Below the pieces are notes generated by a model. That model was not told the DNA's origin. It worked only from the letters and a program-made list of their open reading frames with translations, and searched no databases. From the NCBI RefSeq assembly GCF_030812475.1, contig NZ_JAUSSR010000006.1, positions 310,001-374,000 of the forward strand: a DNA stretch of 64,000 nucleotides, in the 5' to 3' direction. Below are positions 37,450 to 46,547 of this stretch, one piece after another (within the stretch, counting starts at the first letter, position 1; the number at the start of each line of letters is the position of its first letter). The position numbers and the translations under genes were made by a program. Origin of the DNA: Pseudomonas lini. GTDB taxonomy: Bacteria > Pseudomonadota > Gammaproteobacteria > Pseudomonadales > Pseudomonadaceae.

Positions 37450-37599
37450 GTGTTTTCGATTCAGGCTCATCCCCGTGAGCCTTCATCGAAATCCCTCTTT
37501 TTGCAGCGACTCAAGGCCTTCTCGAACCTTGCCGCGGATGGTCGTGCGGAAGCTGGAGCAAGTCCAGTGAACAGAATTTTAATATTCTATTGTGTTCTA

Positions 37600-37617
37600 A
37601 ATAAATCGATATTTATT
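37600..37617. promoter_or_regulatory. AT-rich dyad upstream of lsfA
   Basis: AATAAAT-CGAT-ATTTATT is a perfect 7-bp inverted repeat 64 bp before the lsfA ATG. A similar AATAAAT/ATTTAT element precedes ssuE. It may be a site for a sulfur regulator such as CysB; that is inference. Confidence 0.4.
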
Positions 37618-37680
37618 CTTTTTAATAGATAAAAAATACAGGCACAGTGGGCTCAACCAGCACTCATCAGGAGCAGCACC

Positions 37681-38319
37681 ATGAGCCTCAGACTGGGCGA
37701 CATCGCCCCCGATTTCGTACAGGATTCCAGCGTCGGCACCCTCCGTTTCCACGAGTGGCTGGGCGATAGCTGGGGTGTGCTGTTTTCCCACCCTGCGGAT
37801 TTCACGCCAGTGTGCACCACCGAGCTCGGGTTCACGGCCAAGCTCAAAGACGAGTTCGCCCAGCGTGGGGTCAAGGCCATCGCGTTGTCCGTGGACCCGG
37901 TGGATTCGCACCACCGGTGGATCGAAGACATCAACGAAACCCAGAACACCATCGTCAATTTCCCGATCCTGGCCGACGCCGATCGCAAGGTGTCGGACCT
38001 CTACGACCTGATCCACCCCAACGCCAATGACACCTTGACCGTCCGTTCGCTGTTCGTGATCGACCCGAACAAAAAGGTTCGGCTGACCATCACTTATCCG
38101 GCGAGCACCGGTCGCAACTTCAATGAAATCCTGCGGGTGATCGATTCGCTGCAGCTCACGGATAACTACAAGGTGGCGACCCCGGCGAACTGGCAGGATG
38201 GTGATGAAGTGGTGATCGTGCCGTCACTCAAGGACGAGGATGAAATCAGGACGCGCTTTCCTCAAGGTTATCGCGCGGTGAAGCCGTATCTGCGACTGAC
38301 GCCGCAGCCGAACAAATAA
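37681..38319 (+). CDS. lsfA: 1-Cys peroxiredoxin LsfA
   Basis: This 212-residue Prx6-type peroxidase reduces hydroperoxides with one catalytic Cys, Cys45 in FTPVCTTE. The N-terminal AhpC/TSA domain is followed by the 1-Cys C-terminal domain (NWQDGDEVVIVPS, YLRLTPQP). LsfA is a known sulfate-starvation protein in Pseudomonas, and its place before ssuEADCBF supports that identity. AGGAGC precedes the ATG. It probably counters oxidants formed by flavin-dependent desulfonation. Confidence 0.93.
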   Translation: MSLRLGDIAPDFVQDSSVGTLRFHEWLGDSWGVLFSHPADFTPVCTTELGFTAKLKDEFAQRGVKAIALSVDPVDSHHRWIEDINETQNTIVNFPILADADRKVSDLYDLIHPNANDTLTVRSLFVIDPNKKVRLTITYPASTGRNFNEILRVIDSLQLTDNYKVATPANWQDGDEVVIVPSLKDEDEIRTRFPQGYRAVKPYLRLTPQPNK

Positions 38320-38340
38320 TGCTGTATGGCCGACATCGCT

Positions 38341-38430
38341 ATCGCGGGCAAGCCCGCTCCCACAGGGTTTCGGGTCTACCACAGAATCTATGATCCACCC
38401 AAACCACTGTGGGAGCGCCCGCGAAGGCGG
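38341..38430. repeat. REP doublet with a shortened right arm
   Basis: Left arm ATCGCGGGCAAGCCCGCTCC is complete. The right arm GGGAGCGCCCGCGAAGGCG lacks about six bases of the loop (GGCTTG). Confidence 0.85.
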
Positions 38431-38477
38431 CAGACCGGCCAGTGCAAAATTCAAGTTATCAATAAAGCAGGGGATTT

Positions 38478-38505
38478 CAGGCCGTTTCGACGGCCTGTTT
38501 TTTTG
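38478..38505 (+). terminator. Intrinsic terminator after lsfA
   Basis: CAGGCCGT pairs with ACGGCCTG across a TTCG tetraloop, followed by seven T. Confidence 0.92.
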
Positions 38506-38559
38506 CCTGGAGAAAAATACCCCATATAGATCTTTAACGAATAACTAAATGAATAAATA

Positions 38560-38581
38560 TGATTTATGGATATATAAATCA
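38560..38581. promoter_or_regulatory. AT-rich dyad upstream of ssuE
   Basis: TGATTTA-N8-TAAATCA is an inverted repeat overlapping AATAAATATGATTTAT. It sits about 75 bp before ssuE, a usual distance for a LysR-type activator such as CysB. Confidence 0.4.
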
Positions 38582-38653
38582 CCTGTTAAGGTCACTCCAT
38601 CCAAGCGAGACCGCAAACCGCGAATCGCCAACACCGTCCAAGGAATCGTCTGA

Positions 38654-39247
38654 ATGCTGGTTGTCTCACTCGGTGGCAGTCCCAGCCAACGCTCCCGTTC
38701 CGGGGTGCTGCTGGAACGCGCTCAACGTTGGTTGCAGGAGCAAGGTGTGGAAGTGGTGAGTTACCAGGTACGGGACTTCCCGGCCGAAGACTTGCTGCAC
38801 GCACGGTTCGACAGTCCGAAGGTGATCGACCTGCTGCAACAGATTGAAAATGCTGATGGGCTGTTGATCGCCACCCCTGTCTACAAGGCGTCGTTCTCCG
38901 GCGCATTGAAAACCGTGCTGGACCTGCTGCCCGAGCGCGCTCTGGCTCACAAAGTGGTTTTGCCAATGGCCACCGGCGGCAGCATCGCCCACATGCTGGC
39001 GGTGGATTACGCCCTAAAGCCGGTGTTGTCGGCATTGAAGGCTCAGGAAATGCTCCATGGAATTTTCGCCGTCGACAGCCAGATCGCTTATGGCGAAGGC
39101 AGTGCCCAGGCGCAACTGGCGCCCGAGCTGGAACAACGATTGAGCGAATCGCTCGAGCTGTTTTTCAGCGCCATGGCACGACGGCCAAAACCGATCGACC
39201 CGAACCTGTTGAATGAACGTCTGTTGAGTGCTCGCTGGAGCATTTAA
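38654..39247 (+). CDS. ssuE: NAD(P)H-dependent FMN reductase SsuE
   Basis: This 197-residue flavodoxin-fold enzyme supplies FMNH2 to the monooxygenase SsuD. Its family start is [20 protein letters not shown], with the flavin site [20 protein letters not shown] and the [20 protein letters not shown] segment. It is the first gene of the sulfonate operon. The gap from lsfA holds a REP doublet, a terminator and an AT-rich promoter, so the operon starts here. Confidence 0.95.
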   Translation: MLVVSLGGSPSQRSRSGVLLERAQRWLQEQGVEVVSYQVRDFPAEDLLHARFDSPKVIDLLQQIENADGLLIATPVYKASFSGALKTVLDLLPERALAHKVVLPMATGGSIAHMLAVDYALKPVLSALKAQEMLHGIFAVDSQIAYGEGSAQAQLAPELEQRLSESLELFFSAMARRPKPIDPNLLNERLLSARWSI

Positions 39248-39351
39248 GCCGGCACTTAATAAGCCACACCTGAATTTGAAGTACTCACCTTACTGGCCCG
39301 CTAACGGGCAAGCAGGTGCAGCCAAAACCCAACTGCAAAAAGGAGAGCGCC

Positions 39352-40317
39352 ATGCGCACTGTCATTTTGCGTCGTGGTCTGGTCGCTCTGTTTGCTGCGG
39401 CTGTGTCCTTCGGCGTCATTACTCAAGCTCAGGCCGAGACTTTAAGGATCGGTTATCAGAAGTACGGCACTTTGGTGCTGCTCAAAGCCAAAGGCACTCT
39501 GGAAAAACGCCTCGCCGCCCAAGGCGTGGACGTGCAATGGACCGAGTTCCCCGGCGGCCCGCAGCTGCTCGAAGGCCTGAACGTCGGCTCCATCGACTTC
39601 GGCGTCACCGGCGAAACGCCACCGGTATTCGCCCAGGCGGCCGGCGCCGATCTGCTCTACGTCGCCTATGAACCACCGGCGCCGCACAGCGAAGCGATCC
39701 TGGTGCCGAAGGACTCGCCGATCAAATCGGTGCAAGAGCTCAAGGGCAAGAAAGTCGTCCTGAACAAAGGCTCCAACGTGCACTACCTGCTGGTCCGTGC
39801 GCTGGAAGACGCCGGCCTCAAATACACCGACATTCAGACCGTGTTCCTGCCACCGGCCGATGCCCGCGCCGCGTTCGAGCGTGGCAGCGTCGATGCCTGG
39901 GTGATCTGGGACCCCTACCAGGCCGCCGCCGAACAGCAGTTGCAAGCCCGCACCCTGCGTGATGGCCAGGGCATCGTCGACAACCATCAGTTCTACCTGG
40001 CGACCAAACCCTACGCGCAGAAAAATCCCGAGGTGATCAAGACCCTGGTGGAAGAAGTGCGCGCGGTCGGTGAATGGTCCAAGGCCAATCCCGAAGATGT
40101 GACCAAACAAGTCGCGCCACTGCTCGGCCTGCCGGCGGACATCACCCTGACCTCGGTGAAACGCCAGGGTTACGGCGCGCTGTTCCTGACTCCTGAAGTG
40201 GTCGCCGCGCAACAGAAAATCGCCGACAGCTTCCATCAGCTCAAGCTGATTCCCAAGCCGCTGAGCATCAAAGACGTGATCTGGACGCCACCGGCGGCCG
40301 TTGCCAAAACGCAGTAA
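39352..40317 (+). CDS. ssuA: Aliphatic sulfonate-binding protein SsuA
   Basis: This 321-residue periplasmic binding protein captures alkanesulfonates for the SsuBC importer. The signal peptide is at 1-28 (ends TQAQA before ETLRIGYQ). Family blocks are RIGYQKYGTLVLLKAKGTLE, VGSIDFGVTGETPPVFAQAA, KGSNVHYLLVRALE and SVDAWVIWDPYQAAAE. The ATG at 39352 has AAGGAG upstream. The order ssuE-A-D-C-B matches other Pseudomonas and E. coli. Confidence 0.96.
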   Translation: MRTVILRRGLVALFAAAVSFGVITQAQAETLRIGYQKYGTLVLLKAKGTLEKRLAAQGVDVQWTEFPGGPQLLEGLNVGSIDFGVTGETPPVFAQAAGADLLYVAYEPPAPHSEAILVPKDSPIKSVQELKGKKVVLNKGSNVHYLLVRALEDAGLKYTDIQTVFLPPADARAAFERGSVDAWVIWDPYQAAAEQQLQARTLRDGQGIVDNHQFYLATKPYAQKNPEVIKTLVEEVRAVGEWSKANPEDVTKQVAPLLGLPADITLTSVKRQGYGALFLTPEVVAAQQKIADSFHQLKLIPKPLSIKDVIWTPPAAVAKTQ

Positions 40318-40342
40318 TTCGATTTCCTAAGGAGACCACTCC

Positions 40343-41491
40343 ATGAGCCTCAATATTTTCTGGTTCCTGCCTACCCATGGCGACGGCCATTACCTTGGCA
40401 CCGCCGAAGGCGCTCGCGCCGTCGACCACGGTTACCTGCAGCAAGTCGCGCAAGCGGCGGATCGTCTGGGCTTCGGCGGGGTGCTGATCCCTACCGGGCG
40501 CTCCTGCGAAGATTCGTGGCTGGTGGCGGCGTCGCTGATTCCGGTGACCCAGCGTCTGAAATTCCTCGTCGCCCTGCGCCCCGGGATCATTTCCCCGACG
40601 GTGGCGGCGCGTCAGGCTGCGACCCTGGATCGCCTGTCCGGCGGCCGCGCGCTGTTCAATCTGGTCACCGGTGGCGACCCGGATGAACTGGCCGGTGACG
40701 GTTTGTTCCTGACCCACGAAGAGCGCTACCAGGCTTCGGTGGAATTCACCCGCATCTGGCGCCGGGTGCTGGAAGGCGAAACCGTCGATTACGACGGTCA
40801 GCACATCAGCGTCAAGGGCGCCAAGCTGCTCTATCCACCGATCCAGCAACCGCGTCCGCCGCTGTACTTCGGCGGTTCGTCGGAAGCGGCGCAAGACCTC
40901 GCGGCAGAGCAGGTGGAAATGGTCCTGACCTGGGGCGAGCCGCCTGCAGCCGTGGCCGAGAAGATTGAACAGGTACGCGCCAAGGCCGCGAAGCTCGGGC
41001 GCACCGTGCGCTTCGGCATTCGCCTGCATGTGATCGTGCGTGAAACCAATGCCGAGGCGTGGCAGGCGGCTGATCGCTTGATCTCGCACCTGGACGACGA
41101 AACCATCGCCCGTGCCCAGACGTCTCTGGCGCGCTTCGATTCCGTCGGCCAGCAACGCATGGCGGCGCTGCATGGCGGCAGCCGTGACAACCTGGAAGTC
41201 AGCCCCAACCTGTGGGCCGGTGTCGGCCTGGTGCGCGGCGGTGCAGGTACGGCGCTGGTGGGCGATGGTCCGACCGTGGCCGCCCGCGTGAAGGAATACG
41301 CGGACCTGGGCATCGACACCTTCATCTTCTCCGGTTATCCACACTTGGAAGAATCCTACCGTGTCGCCGAACTGCTGTTCCCGCACCTGGACATCGAACG
41401 GCCGGAGATACCGAAAAGCGCCGGTTACGTCAGCCCCTTCGGTGAGATGGTCGCCAATGACATTCTTCCCAAAGCCGCGTCTCAGAGCTGA
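40343..41491 (+). CDS. ssuD: FMNH2-dependent alkanesulfonate monooxygenase SsuD
   Basis: This 382-residue flavin monooxygenase of the luciferase-like fold splits alkanesulfonates to aldehyde and sulfite. Diagnostic blocks are [56 protein letters not shown], the NLVTGGDP motif and the C-terminal [26 protein letters not shown] precedes the ATG. It uses FMNH2 made by SsuE. Confidence 0.97.
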   Translation: MSLNIFWFLPTHGDGHYLGTAEGARAVDHGYLQQVAQAADRLGFGGVLIPTGRSCEDSWLVAASLIPVTQRLKFLVALRPGIISPTVAARQAATLDRLSGGRALFNLVTGGDPDELAGDGLFLTHEERYQASVEFTRIWRRVLEGETVDYDGQHISVKGAKLLYPPIQQPRPPLYFGGSSEAAQDLAAEQVEMVLTWGEPPAAVAEKIEQVRAKAAKLGRTVRFGIRLHVIVRETNAEAWQAADRLISHLDDETIARAQTSLARFDSVGQQRMAALHGGSRDNLEVSPNLWAGVGLVRGGAGTALVGDGPTVAARVKEYADLGIDTFIFSGYPHLEESYRVAELLFPHLDIERPEIPKSAGYVSPFGEMVANDILPKAASQS

Positions 41492-41499
41492 GGCGCACC

Positions 41500-42282
41500 A
41501 TGAAGAAACTTATCCATAGTCTCGCGCCCTGGGCGTTGCCGGTGTTGCTGCTGGCGGTATGGCAGTTGTCGGTGTCGGCAGGCTGGTTGTCGACGCGAAT
41601 CCTGCCCGCGCCCGTTGCCGTCATCGAAGCCGGCGTGAGCCTGGTCCGCAGCGGTGAAATCTGGACTCACCTGGCCATCAGTGGCTGGCGTGCGGCGCTG
41701 GGTTTCGCCATTGGCGGCGGCATCGGCCTGACCCTGGGTTTCATCACCGGCCTGTCGAAATGGGGTGAGCGCCTGCTCGACAGCTCGGTGCAAATGATTC
41801 GCAACGTGCCGCACCTGGCGTTGATTCCGCTGGTGATCCTGTGGTTCGGCATCGACGAGTCGGCGAAGATTTTCCTGGTCGCACTGGGCACCTTGTTCCC
41901 GATCTACCTCAACACCTATCACGGCATCCGCAACGTCGACCCGGCGCTGGTGGAAATGTCCCGCAGTTATGGCTTATCCGGTTTCAGCCTGTTCCGTCAG
42001 GTGATCCTGCCCGGTGCGCTGCCTTCGATTCTGGTCGGTGTGCGCTTCGCCCTGGGCTTCATGTGGCTGACCCTGATCGTCGCGGAAACCATTTCCGCCA
42101 GCTCCGGCATCGGCTACCTGGCGATGAATGCCCGGGAGTTCCTGCAGACCGACGTGGTGGTGCTGGCGATTCTGCTGTACGCGGTGCTTGGTAAACTTGC
42201 CGACCTCGCGGCCCGTGGCCTTGAACGTGTGTGGTTGCGCTGGCATCCGGCCTATCAGGTTTCCAAGGGAGGTGCCGCATGA
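41500..42282 (+). CDS. ssuC: Sulfonate ABC transporter permease SsuC
   Basis: This 260-residue inner-membrane permease has about six helices. The EAA loop [20 protein letters not shown] is near residue 153-172. It follows ssuD by eight bases, and its stop overlaps the ssuB start (ATGA). With SsuA and SsuB it imports alkanesulfonates. Confidence 0.95.
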   Translation: MKKLIHSLAPWALPVLLLAVWQLSVSAGWLSTRILPAPVAVIEAGVSLVRSGEIWTHLAISGWRAALGFAIGGGIGLTLGFITGLSKWGERLLDSSVQMIRNVPHLALIPLVILWFGIDESAKIFLVALGTLFPIYLNTYHGIRNVDPALVEMSRSYGLSGFSLFRQVILPGALPSILVGVRFALGFMWLTLIVAETISASSGIGYLAMNAREFLQTDVVVLAILLYAVLGKLADLAARGLERVWLRWHPAYQVSKGGAA

Positions 42283-43085
42283 CCGCTCAACAACCTCCAC
42301 GCCTGCTGCGCGGTATTCCGCTGGCGGTACGCAAGCTGCAAAAAACCTTCGGTTCGCGGCAAGTGTTGCGCGAGATCGATCTGCACATTCCTGCGGGTCA
42401 ATTCGTCGCGGTCGTCGGTCGCAGCGGCTGCGGCAAAAGTACCTTGCTGCGTTTGCTAGCCGGTCTCGACAAGCCCACGGGCGGTGAATTGCTGGCCGGC
42501 TCCGCAGCGCTGAGTGAGGCGCGGGAAGACACCCGGCTGATGTTCCAGGAAGCGCGCCTGTTGCCTTGGAAGAAGGTGATCGACAACGTCGGTCTCGGGC
42601 TCAAGGGCAACTGGCGGCCGCAAGCCCTGGAAGCGTTGGAAGCGGTCGGCCTGGCGGATCGCGCCAATGAGTGGCCGGCAGCCTTGTCCGGGGGGCAGAA
42701 GCAACGTGTGGCCCTAGCCCGCGCGCTGATCCACCAACCGCGCTTGCTGCTGCTGGACGAGCCCCTGGGCGCCCTGGATGCCCTGACCCGCATTGAAATG
42801 CAGCAACTGATCGAACGCCTGTGGCAGAAGCACGGTTTTACCGTGTTGCTGGTGACCCACGACGTCAGTGAAGCGGTGGCGATTGCCGATCGGGTGATCC
42901 TGATCGAAGACGGAGAAGTCGGTCTCGATCTGCACGTGGAATTGCCACGACCTCGGGTTCGCGGCTCCCATCGGCTGGCGGCGCTGGAAACTGAAGTCCT
43001 CAACCGCGTGCTGGCGCTGCCCGGCCAGCCGCCGGAGCCGGAACCTGTTTCACCATTGCCTACGCAATTGCGTTGGGCGCAATAA
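42279..43085 (+). CDS. ssuB: Sulfonate ABC transporter ATPase SsuB
   Basis: This 268-residue ATPase powers the SsuABC importer. The Walker A motif is [16 protein letters not shown] near residue 48, the signature is [15 protein letters not shown], and Walker B is [13 protein letters not shown] with the switch HDVSEA. I chose the ATG at 42279, which overlaps the ssuC stop, and GGGAGG precedes it. A longer frame from 42231 lies inside ssuC. Confidence 0.96.
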   Translation: MTAQQPPRLLRGIPLAVRKLQKTFGSRQVLREIDLHIPAGQFVAVVGRSGCGKSTLLRLLAGLDKPTGGELLAGSAALSEAREDTRLMFQEARLLPWKKVIDNVGLGLKGNWRPQALEALEAVGLADRANEWPAALSGGQKQRVALARALIHQPRLLLLDEPLGALDALTRIEMQQLIERLWQKHGFTVLLVTHDVSEAVAIADRVILIEDGEVGLDLHVELPRPRVRGSHRLAALETEVLNRVLALPGQPPEPEPVSPLPTQLRWAQ

Positions 43086-43087
43086 GA

Positions 43088-43170
43088 GCAGCGGCAAGTT
43101 GCAAGCTTCAAGCTGCAAGAAGAGGCAGAGCGCTTTTACTTGAAACTTGTAGCTTGCCTCTTGCAGCTCA
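43088..43170. repeat. Inverted repeat of AGCTTGCA type between ssuB and ssuF
   Basis: GCAAGTTGCAAGCTTCAAGC and CTTGAAACTTGTAGCTTGC-like arms form an imperfect dyad. It is a different repeat type from the REP cores elsewhere and would form a stem in the polycistronic RNA. Confidence 0.75.
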
Positions 43171-43192
43171 TTTCGACCTCAGGAGAAATCAT

Positions 43193-43408
43193 ATGACTAT
43201 CAAAGCCATCAACGTTCGCAACCAGTTCAAGGGCTCGATCAAGGAAATCGTATTGGGTGATGTCCTTTCGGAAATCGACGTGCAAACCGCTTCCGGCATC
43301 GTGACGTCGGTGATCACCACGCGCTCGGTGAAAGAGCTGGAGCTGGTGGTGGGCAGCGAAGTGATCGCGTTTGTGAAATCCACCGAGGTGTCGATCGCCA
43401 AGTTGTAA
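43193..43408 (+). CDS. ssuF: Molybdopterin-binding (Mop/TOBE) protein SsuF
   Basis: This 71-residue single Mop/TOBE-domain protein (INVRNQFKGSIKEIVLGDVL, VTSVITTRSVKELELVVGSE, FVKSTEVSIAKL) is of the type that binds molybdate or oxyanions. In Pseudomonas ssuF is the last gene of the ssu operon and is needed for growth on some sulfonates or sulfate esters. CAGGAG precedes the ATG. It is followed by a terminator. Confidence 0.92.
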   Translation: MTIKAINVRNQFKGSIKEIVLGDVLSEIDVQTASGIVTSVITTRSVKELELVVGSEVIAFVKSTEVSIAKL

Positions 43409-43426
43409 GCGCGTGCATTGCACCCA

Positions 43427-43460
43427 ACCCCGGAGGGCTCGAGCCCTTCGGGGTTTTTTG
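43427..43460 (+). terminator. Intrinsic terminator of the ssu operon
   Basis: AACCCCGGAGGGCTC pairs with GAGCCCTTCGGGGTT and is followed by six T. Confidence 0.93.
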
Positions 43461-43490
43461 TGCGCGTGAACCAGTGGGTTCGGTGGTGCG

Positions 43491-43590
43491 CCCTTCGCGA
43501 GCAGGCTCGCTCCCACAGGGAGTTGTGTTATTCGCGAATGCCATGTTCGCTTGAGATCAAATGTGGGAGCGAGCCTGCTCGCGAAGAGGC
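43491..43590. repeat. REP doublet, GCGAGC type
   Basis: Arms CTTCGCGAGCAGGCTCGCTC and GAGCGAGCCTGCTCGCGAAG enclose a spacer of about 50 bp between convergent ssuF and the TetR gene. Confidence 0.9.
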
Positions 43591-43610
43591 CGGTGAAGCC
43601 GACGAAGATC

Positions 43611-44249
43611 TCAGGCAGGAATAACGCGCTTGGGCAAATGCGGCGGCAAATACAACCCCAGGTACGCATCAAACACCCGCATCCCTTCCTCCGCCATGCG
43701 CGGCGTGATCTGCCCATGCTGCTGCACCGAGCGCGCATACACCCGATCCCCCAGTTCCATGGCCAACGCAAACACATCGACATCACTCGGCAGCCTCGGC
43801 AGCTCAAAATGATGATCGAACAGCTTGTGCATCAGGTCGCCCAGCTCGATGTCATGCTGGCGGTCGGCCTGGGTGACTTCGGTCAGGCCGTGCTGGGCGA
43901 GGATCAGTTGGCGGGCTGCGGCGTCTTCGCTGTAGATCTCGAGCATGCGTTGCTCCACCAGCCGCGACAGGTCGCGCCAGCCGCTGAGGGCGTTATGGTC
44001 GATGGGGGCTTGCAGGCACGCGCGGAAGGCGGCGTGGACATCGGCGGTCAGGGCTTCGAGCAGGGCCGGGACGCTGGCGAAGAAGTGGTAGACCGAGGAG
44101 GGCGGGATCTGCGCGCGTTCGGCGACACTGTAGATCGACAGACTGGCCACGCCCTCGGCAGCCAGCAGCGTGCGGGCGGCATCGAGTATCGAATCGATTC
44201 GGGCCTGGCTGCGGGCGCGGGGTTTGCGTGGGGTGGCGAGTCGGGTCAT
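43611..44249 (-). CDS. TetR/AcrR-family transcriptional regulator
   Basis: This 212-residue repressor has an N-terminal HTH at about 15-62 (RIDSILDAARTLLAAEGVAS, YSVAERAQIPPSSVYHFFAS) and an all-helical ligand domain. Its target is unknown; it lies convergent to ssuF and next to a REP doublet upstream, so no divergent partner exists. It starts with a basic tail (RKPRARSQAR). A GGAG element precedes the ATG. Confidence 0.92.
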   Translation of the reverse strand: MTRLATPRKPRARSQARIDSILDAARTLLAAEGVASLSIYSVAERAQIPPSSVYHFFASVPALLEALTADVHAAFRACLQAPIDHNALSGWRDLSRLVEQRMLEIYSEDAAARQLILAQHGLTEVTQADRQHDIELGDLMHKLFDHHFELPRLPSDVDVFALAMELGDRVYARSVQQHGQITPRMAEEGMRVFDAYLGLYLPPHLPKRVIPA

Positions 44250-44307
44250 TGAAGTCTCCTGCGGGGGCAGGGGGCATTGTACGAGCAGGGTTGTGTGTTG
44301 TCTTCTC

Positions 44308-44419
44308 GGCCGCCTTCGCTGGCAAGCCAGCTCCTACAAGGATCGCGTCGATACCATGTATTTGTGTTCAACACGCTCCCTGTAGGAGCTGGCTTGCCAG
44401 CGAACCGCCGAAGGCGGCC
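44308..44419. repeat. REP doublet, CTGGCAAGCCAG type
   Basis: Arms CGCTGGCAAGCCAGCTCCTA and TAGGAGCTGGCTTGCCAGCG. The right flank carries an extra CCGCCGAA (44404-44411) before the GGCGGCC end. Confidence 0.88.
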
Positions 44420-44421
44420 AT

Positions 44422-44456
44422 AAAAAAACGCCGCAAGCTGTGAAGCCGGCGGCGTT
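44422..44456 (-). terminator. Intrinsic terminator of spuI
   Basis: On the minus strand AACGCCGC pairs with GCGGCGTT across a 14-nt loop and is followed by seven T, just after the spuI stop. Confidence 0.82.
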
Positions 44457-44474
44457 GTTTTCTACTGCAACCGC

Positions 44475-45851
44475 TTAAACGGTATGCAGGTACCAGTTGT
44501 ACTCAAGATCGGAGATGGAATGTTCAAACTCTTCCAGCTCACTCTCCTTACAGGCGACAAAGATATCGATGTATTTCGGATCGATATACTTGGCCATGAC
44601 TTCGCTGTCGTCCAGCTCGCGCAGTGCATCGCGCAGGTTGTTCGGCAGGCTTTGCTCGTTCTGCTCGTAGCTGTTGCCTTCCACCGGTGCGCCTGGCTCG
44701 ATCTTGTTGGTGAGGCCATGGTGCACGCCCGCCAACACCGAAGCCATCAGCAGGTACGGGTTGGCATCGGCGCCGGCAACCCGGTGTTCGATGCGCACGG
44801 CATCGGAGGAGCCGGTCGGTACGCGGATCGCCACGGTGCGGTTGTCCAGGCCCCAGCACGGCGAGTTCGGCACGTAGAACTGTGCGCCGAAACGCCGGTA
44901 CGAGTTGACGTTCGGGCAGAGGAAAGCCATCTGCGCCGGTAGGGTCTCGAGCACACCGCCGATCGCGTGACGCAGTGCGGCGTTCTGCTCGGGATCCTCG
45001 CTGGCAAAAATATTCTTGCCGTCTCTGTCGAGAATCGAGATGTGGACGTGCAGACCGTTGCCCGCCTGGCCTGGATAAGGCTTGGCCATGAAGGTGGTGT
45101 CCATCTCATGGTCGTAGGCGATGTTCTTGATCAGGCGCTTGAGCAAAACCGCGTAGTCGCAGGCCTTGATCGGGTCGGCCACGTGGTGCAGGTTCACTTC
45201 GAACTGCGCCGGGGCACTTTCCTTGACGATGGCGTCGGCAGGGATGCCTTGCTCTTTCGCACCTTCCAGAATGTCCTGGAGGCAGTCGACGTATTCGTCG
45301 AGGTCGTCGATCAGGTACACCTGAGTCGAATGCGGACGTTTGCCGGAGATCGGCGAGCGCGGCGGCTGTGGGCGGCCGTTCACGTTCTCCTGGTCGATCA
45401 GGTAGAACTCCAGTTCAAACGCGGCGCAGATGGTCAGGCCCATCTCGTCAAACTTGGTAACAACTTGACGCAGGACTTCACGGGGATCCGCGAAGAAAGG
45501 TTCACCTTCGAGTTCGTGCATGGTCATCAGCAGTTGCGCGGTAGGGCGCTTCTGCCAGGGCTCGTTGCACAGGGTGTCGGGGATTGGATAGCAGATTCGG
45601 TCAGCATCGCCGATGTCCAGGCCCAGGCCGGTGCTTTCCACCGTCGAGCCATTGATATCCAGAGCAAATAGAGAGGCCGGCAGGTTGATGCCTTTCTCGT
45701 AAACCTTGTGGAGACTGGTGCGTTCAATGCGCTTGCCGCGCACCACACCATTCATATCCGCAATCAGAAGGTCAACGTACAGAACCTCAGGATGTTCCTT
45801 AAGGAACGCGTTCGCTTCGTTAAGCTGAACGGCACGCGGGGGTACCGACAT
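44475..45851 (-). CDS. spuI: Gamma-glutamylpolyamine synthetase SpuI
   Basis: This 458-residue enzyme of the glutamine-synthetase fold attaches glutamate to putrescine or other polyamines, the first step of the gamma-glutamyl route. Metal and nucleotide motifs are AAFELEFYLID (Glu), VKESAPAQFEVNLHHV, NGLHVHISILDRDGKN and RIEHRVAGADANPYLLMASV. The divergent partner locus spuABCDEFGH supports the P. aeruginosa name spuI. It has its own 3' terminator. A 13-bp dyad lies 27 bp upstream of the ATG. Confidence 0.93.
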   Translation of the reverse strand: MSVPPRAVQLNEANAFLKEHPEVLYVDLLIADMNGVVRGKRIERTSLHKVYEKGINLPASLFALDINGSTVESTGLGLDIGDADRICYPIPDTLCNEPWQKRPTAQLLMTMHELEGEPFFADPREVLRQVVTKFDEMGLTICAAFELEFYLIDQENVNGRPQPPRSPISGKRPHSTQVYLIDDLDEYVDCLQDILEGAKEQGIPADAIVKESAPAQFEVNLHHVADPIKACDYAVLLKRLIKNIAYDHEMDTTFMAKPYPGQAGNGLHVHISILDRDGKNIFASEDPEQNAALRHAIGGVLETLPAQMAFLCPNVNSYRRFGAQFYVPNSPCWGLDNRTVAIRVPTGSSDAVRIEHRVAGADANPYLLMASVLAGVHHGLTNKIEPGAPVEGNSYEQNEQSLPNNLRDALRELDDSEVMAKYIDPKYIDIFVACKESELEEFEHSISDLEYNWYLHTV

Positions 45852-46129
45852 GATGCAACACCTTTGTTGTTAAAAATATCAATCATTGATCTCTTCGGTT
45901 TCCAGTCAACCCGAACGGCATGCCGAAGTCAAGTCAGGCCTTTTTTGCCCTGAAAAAGCGCTCTCAGGGCTTTTTTGAGGCAGTTTGGGGCGTTTTTATG
46001 CCTTTGAGCGCTTTGCCGTCCGCGGGCTTGAGCAGGCCGTGTTGTATTTTTTACGGGGGTGTTGTGTAAAAAAATGAACAAGGCTAAGCTCGATTCAAAC
46101 CCATAACAGCAATAATACCGGGGTGCTTC
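45852..46129. promoter_or_regulatory. Divergent spuI / spuA control region
   Basis: The gap of 278 bp contains a perfect dyad ATCAAT-C-ATTGAT (45878-45890) in front of spuI. In front of spuA, AAAAAAATGAACA (46068-46080) resembles the E. coli PuuR box AAAATATAATGAACA. A GC-rich stretch CCTGAAAAAGCGCTCTCAGG lies between. Polyamine repressor control is inferred. Confidence 0.45.
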
Positions 46130-46510
46130 ATGTCTCGCCTGCCGTTAATCGGCGTCACCCTCTGCCCCGGGCAGATCGGTCTGCATACTTATCACATCAG
46201 TGGCGACACGCATGTCCACGCCGCAGCCTCAGCGGCCAAGGGCGTGCAGGTAATTGTTCGATCCTTGCCGGATGTGTCTGCCCTGTCCGATATTCTGGAC
46301 GGCCTGCACGGCATTCTCTTTTCCGGCGCTCTTTCCAATATAGAACCCTTTCACGCTGGCGGCTCGGCTAATGTGTCGGGTCCTGCTCATGATTCTGCAC
46401 GGCCATTCACGCGTTCGTTGATCCACGACATTGTCGAGGTGGGCCTTTGTGCGCGGTCATTGCAGTGGCAATCTGTACCCAGCGACGCCGATGCGTCAAA
46501 CAACGCCTGA
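46130..46510 (+). pseudogene. spuA: Truncated spuA, gamma-glutamyl polyamine hydrolase (PuuD/SpuA family)
   Basis: The 126-residue product begins like a class I amidotransferase of the PuuD type: SRLPLIGVTLCPGQIGLHTY, DILDGLHGILFSGALSNIEP, PAHDSARPFTRSLIHDIVE. Full family members are about 250 residues and continue with a GICRG nucleophile elbow followed by the catalytic His and Glu. Here the sequence departs at EVGLCARSLQWQ and stops at residue 126. Only 37 bp remain before spuB, so the catalytic half is absent, not frameshifted. It still has the position and start of spuA. It is likely inactive; a regulatory remnant role cannot be excluded. Confidence 0.75.
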
Positions 46511-46547
46511 CTTATAAGAGTCAGGAAACTCAGCCTAAGAGGCATTT

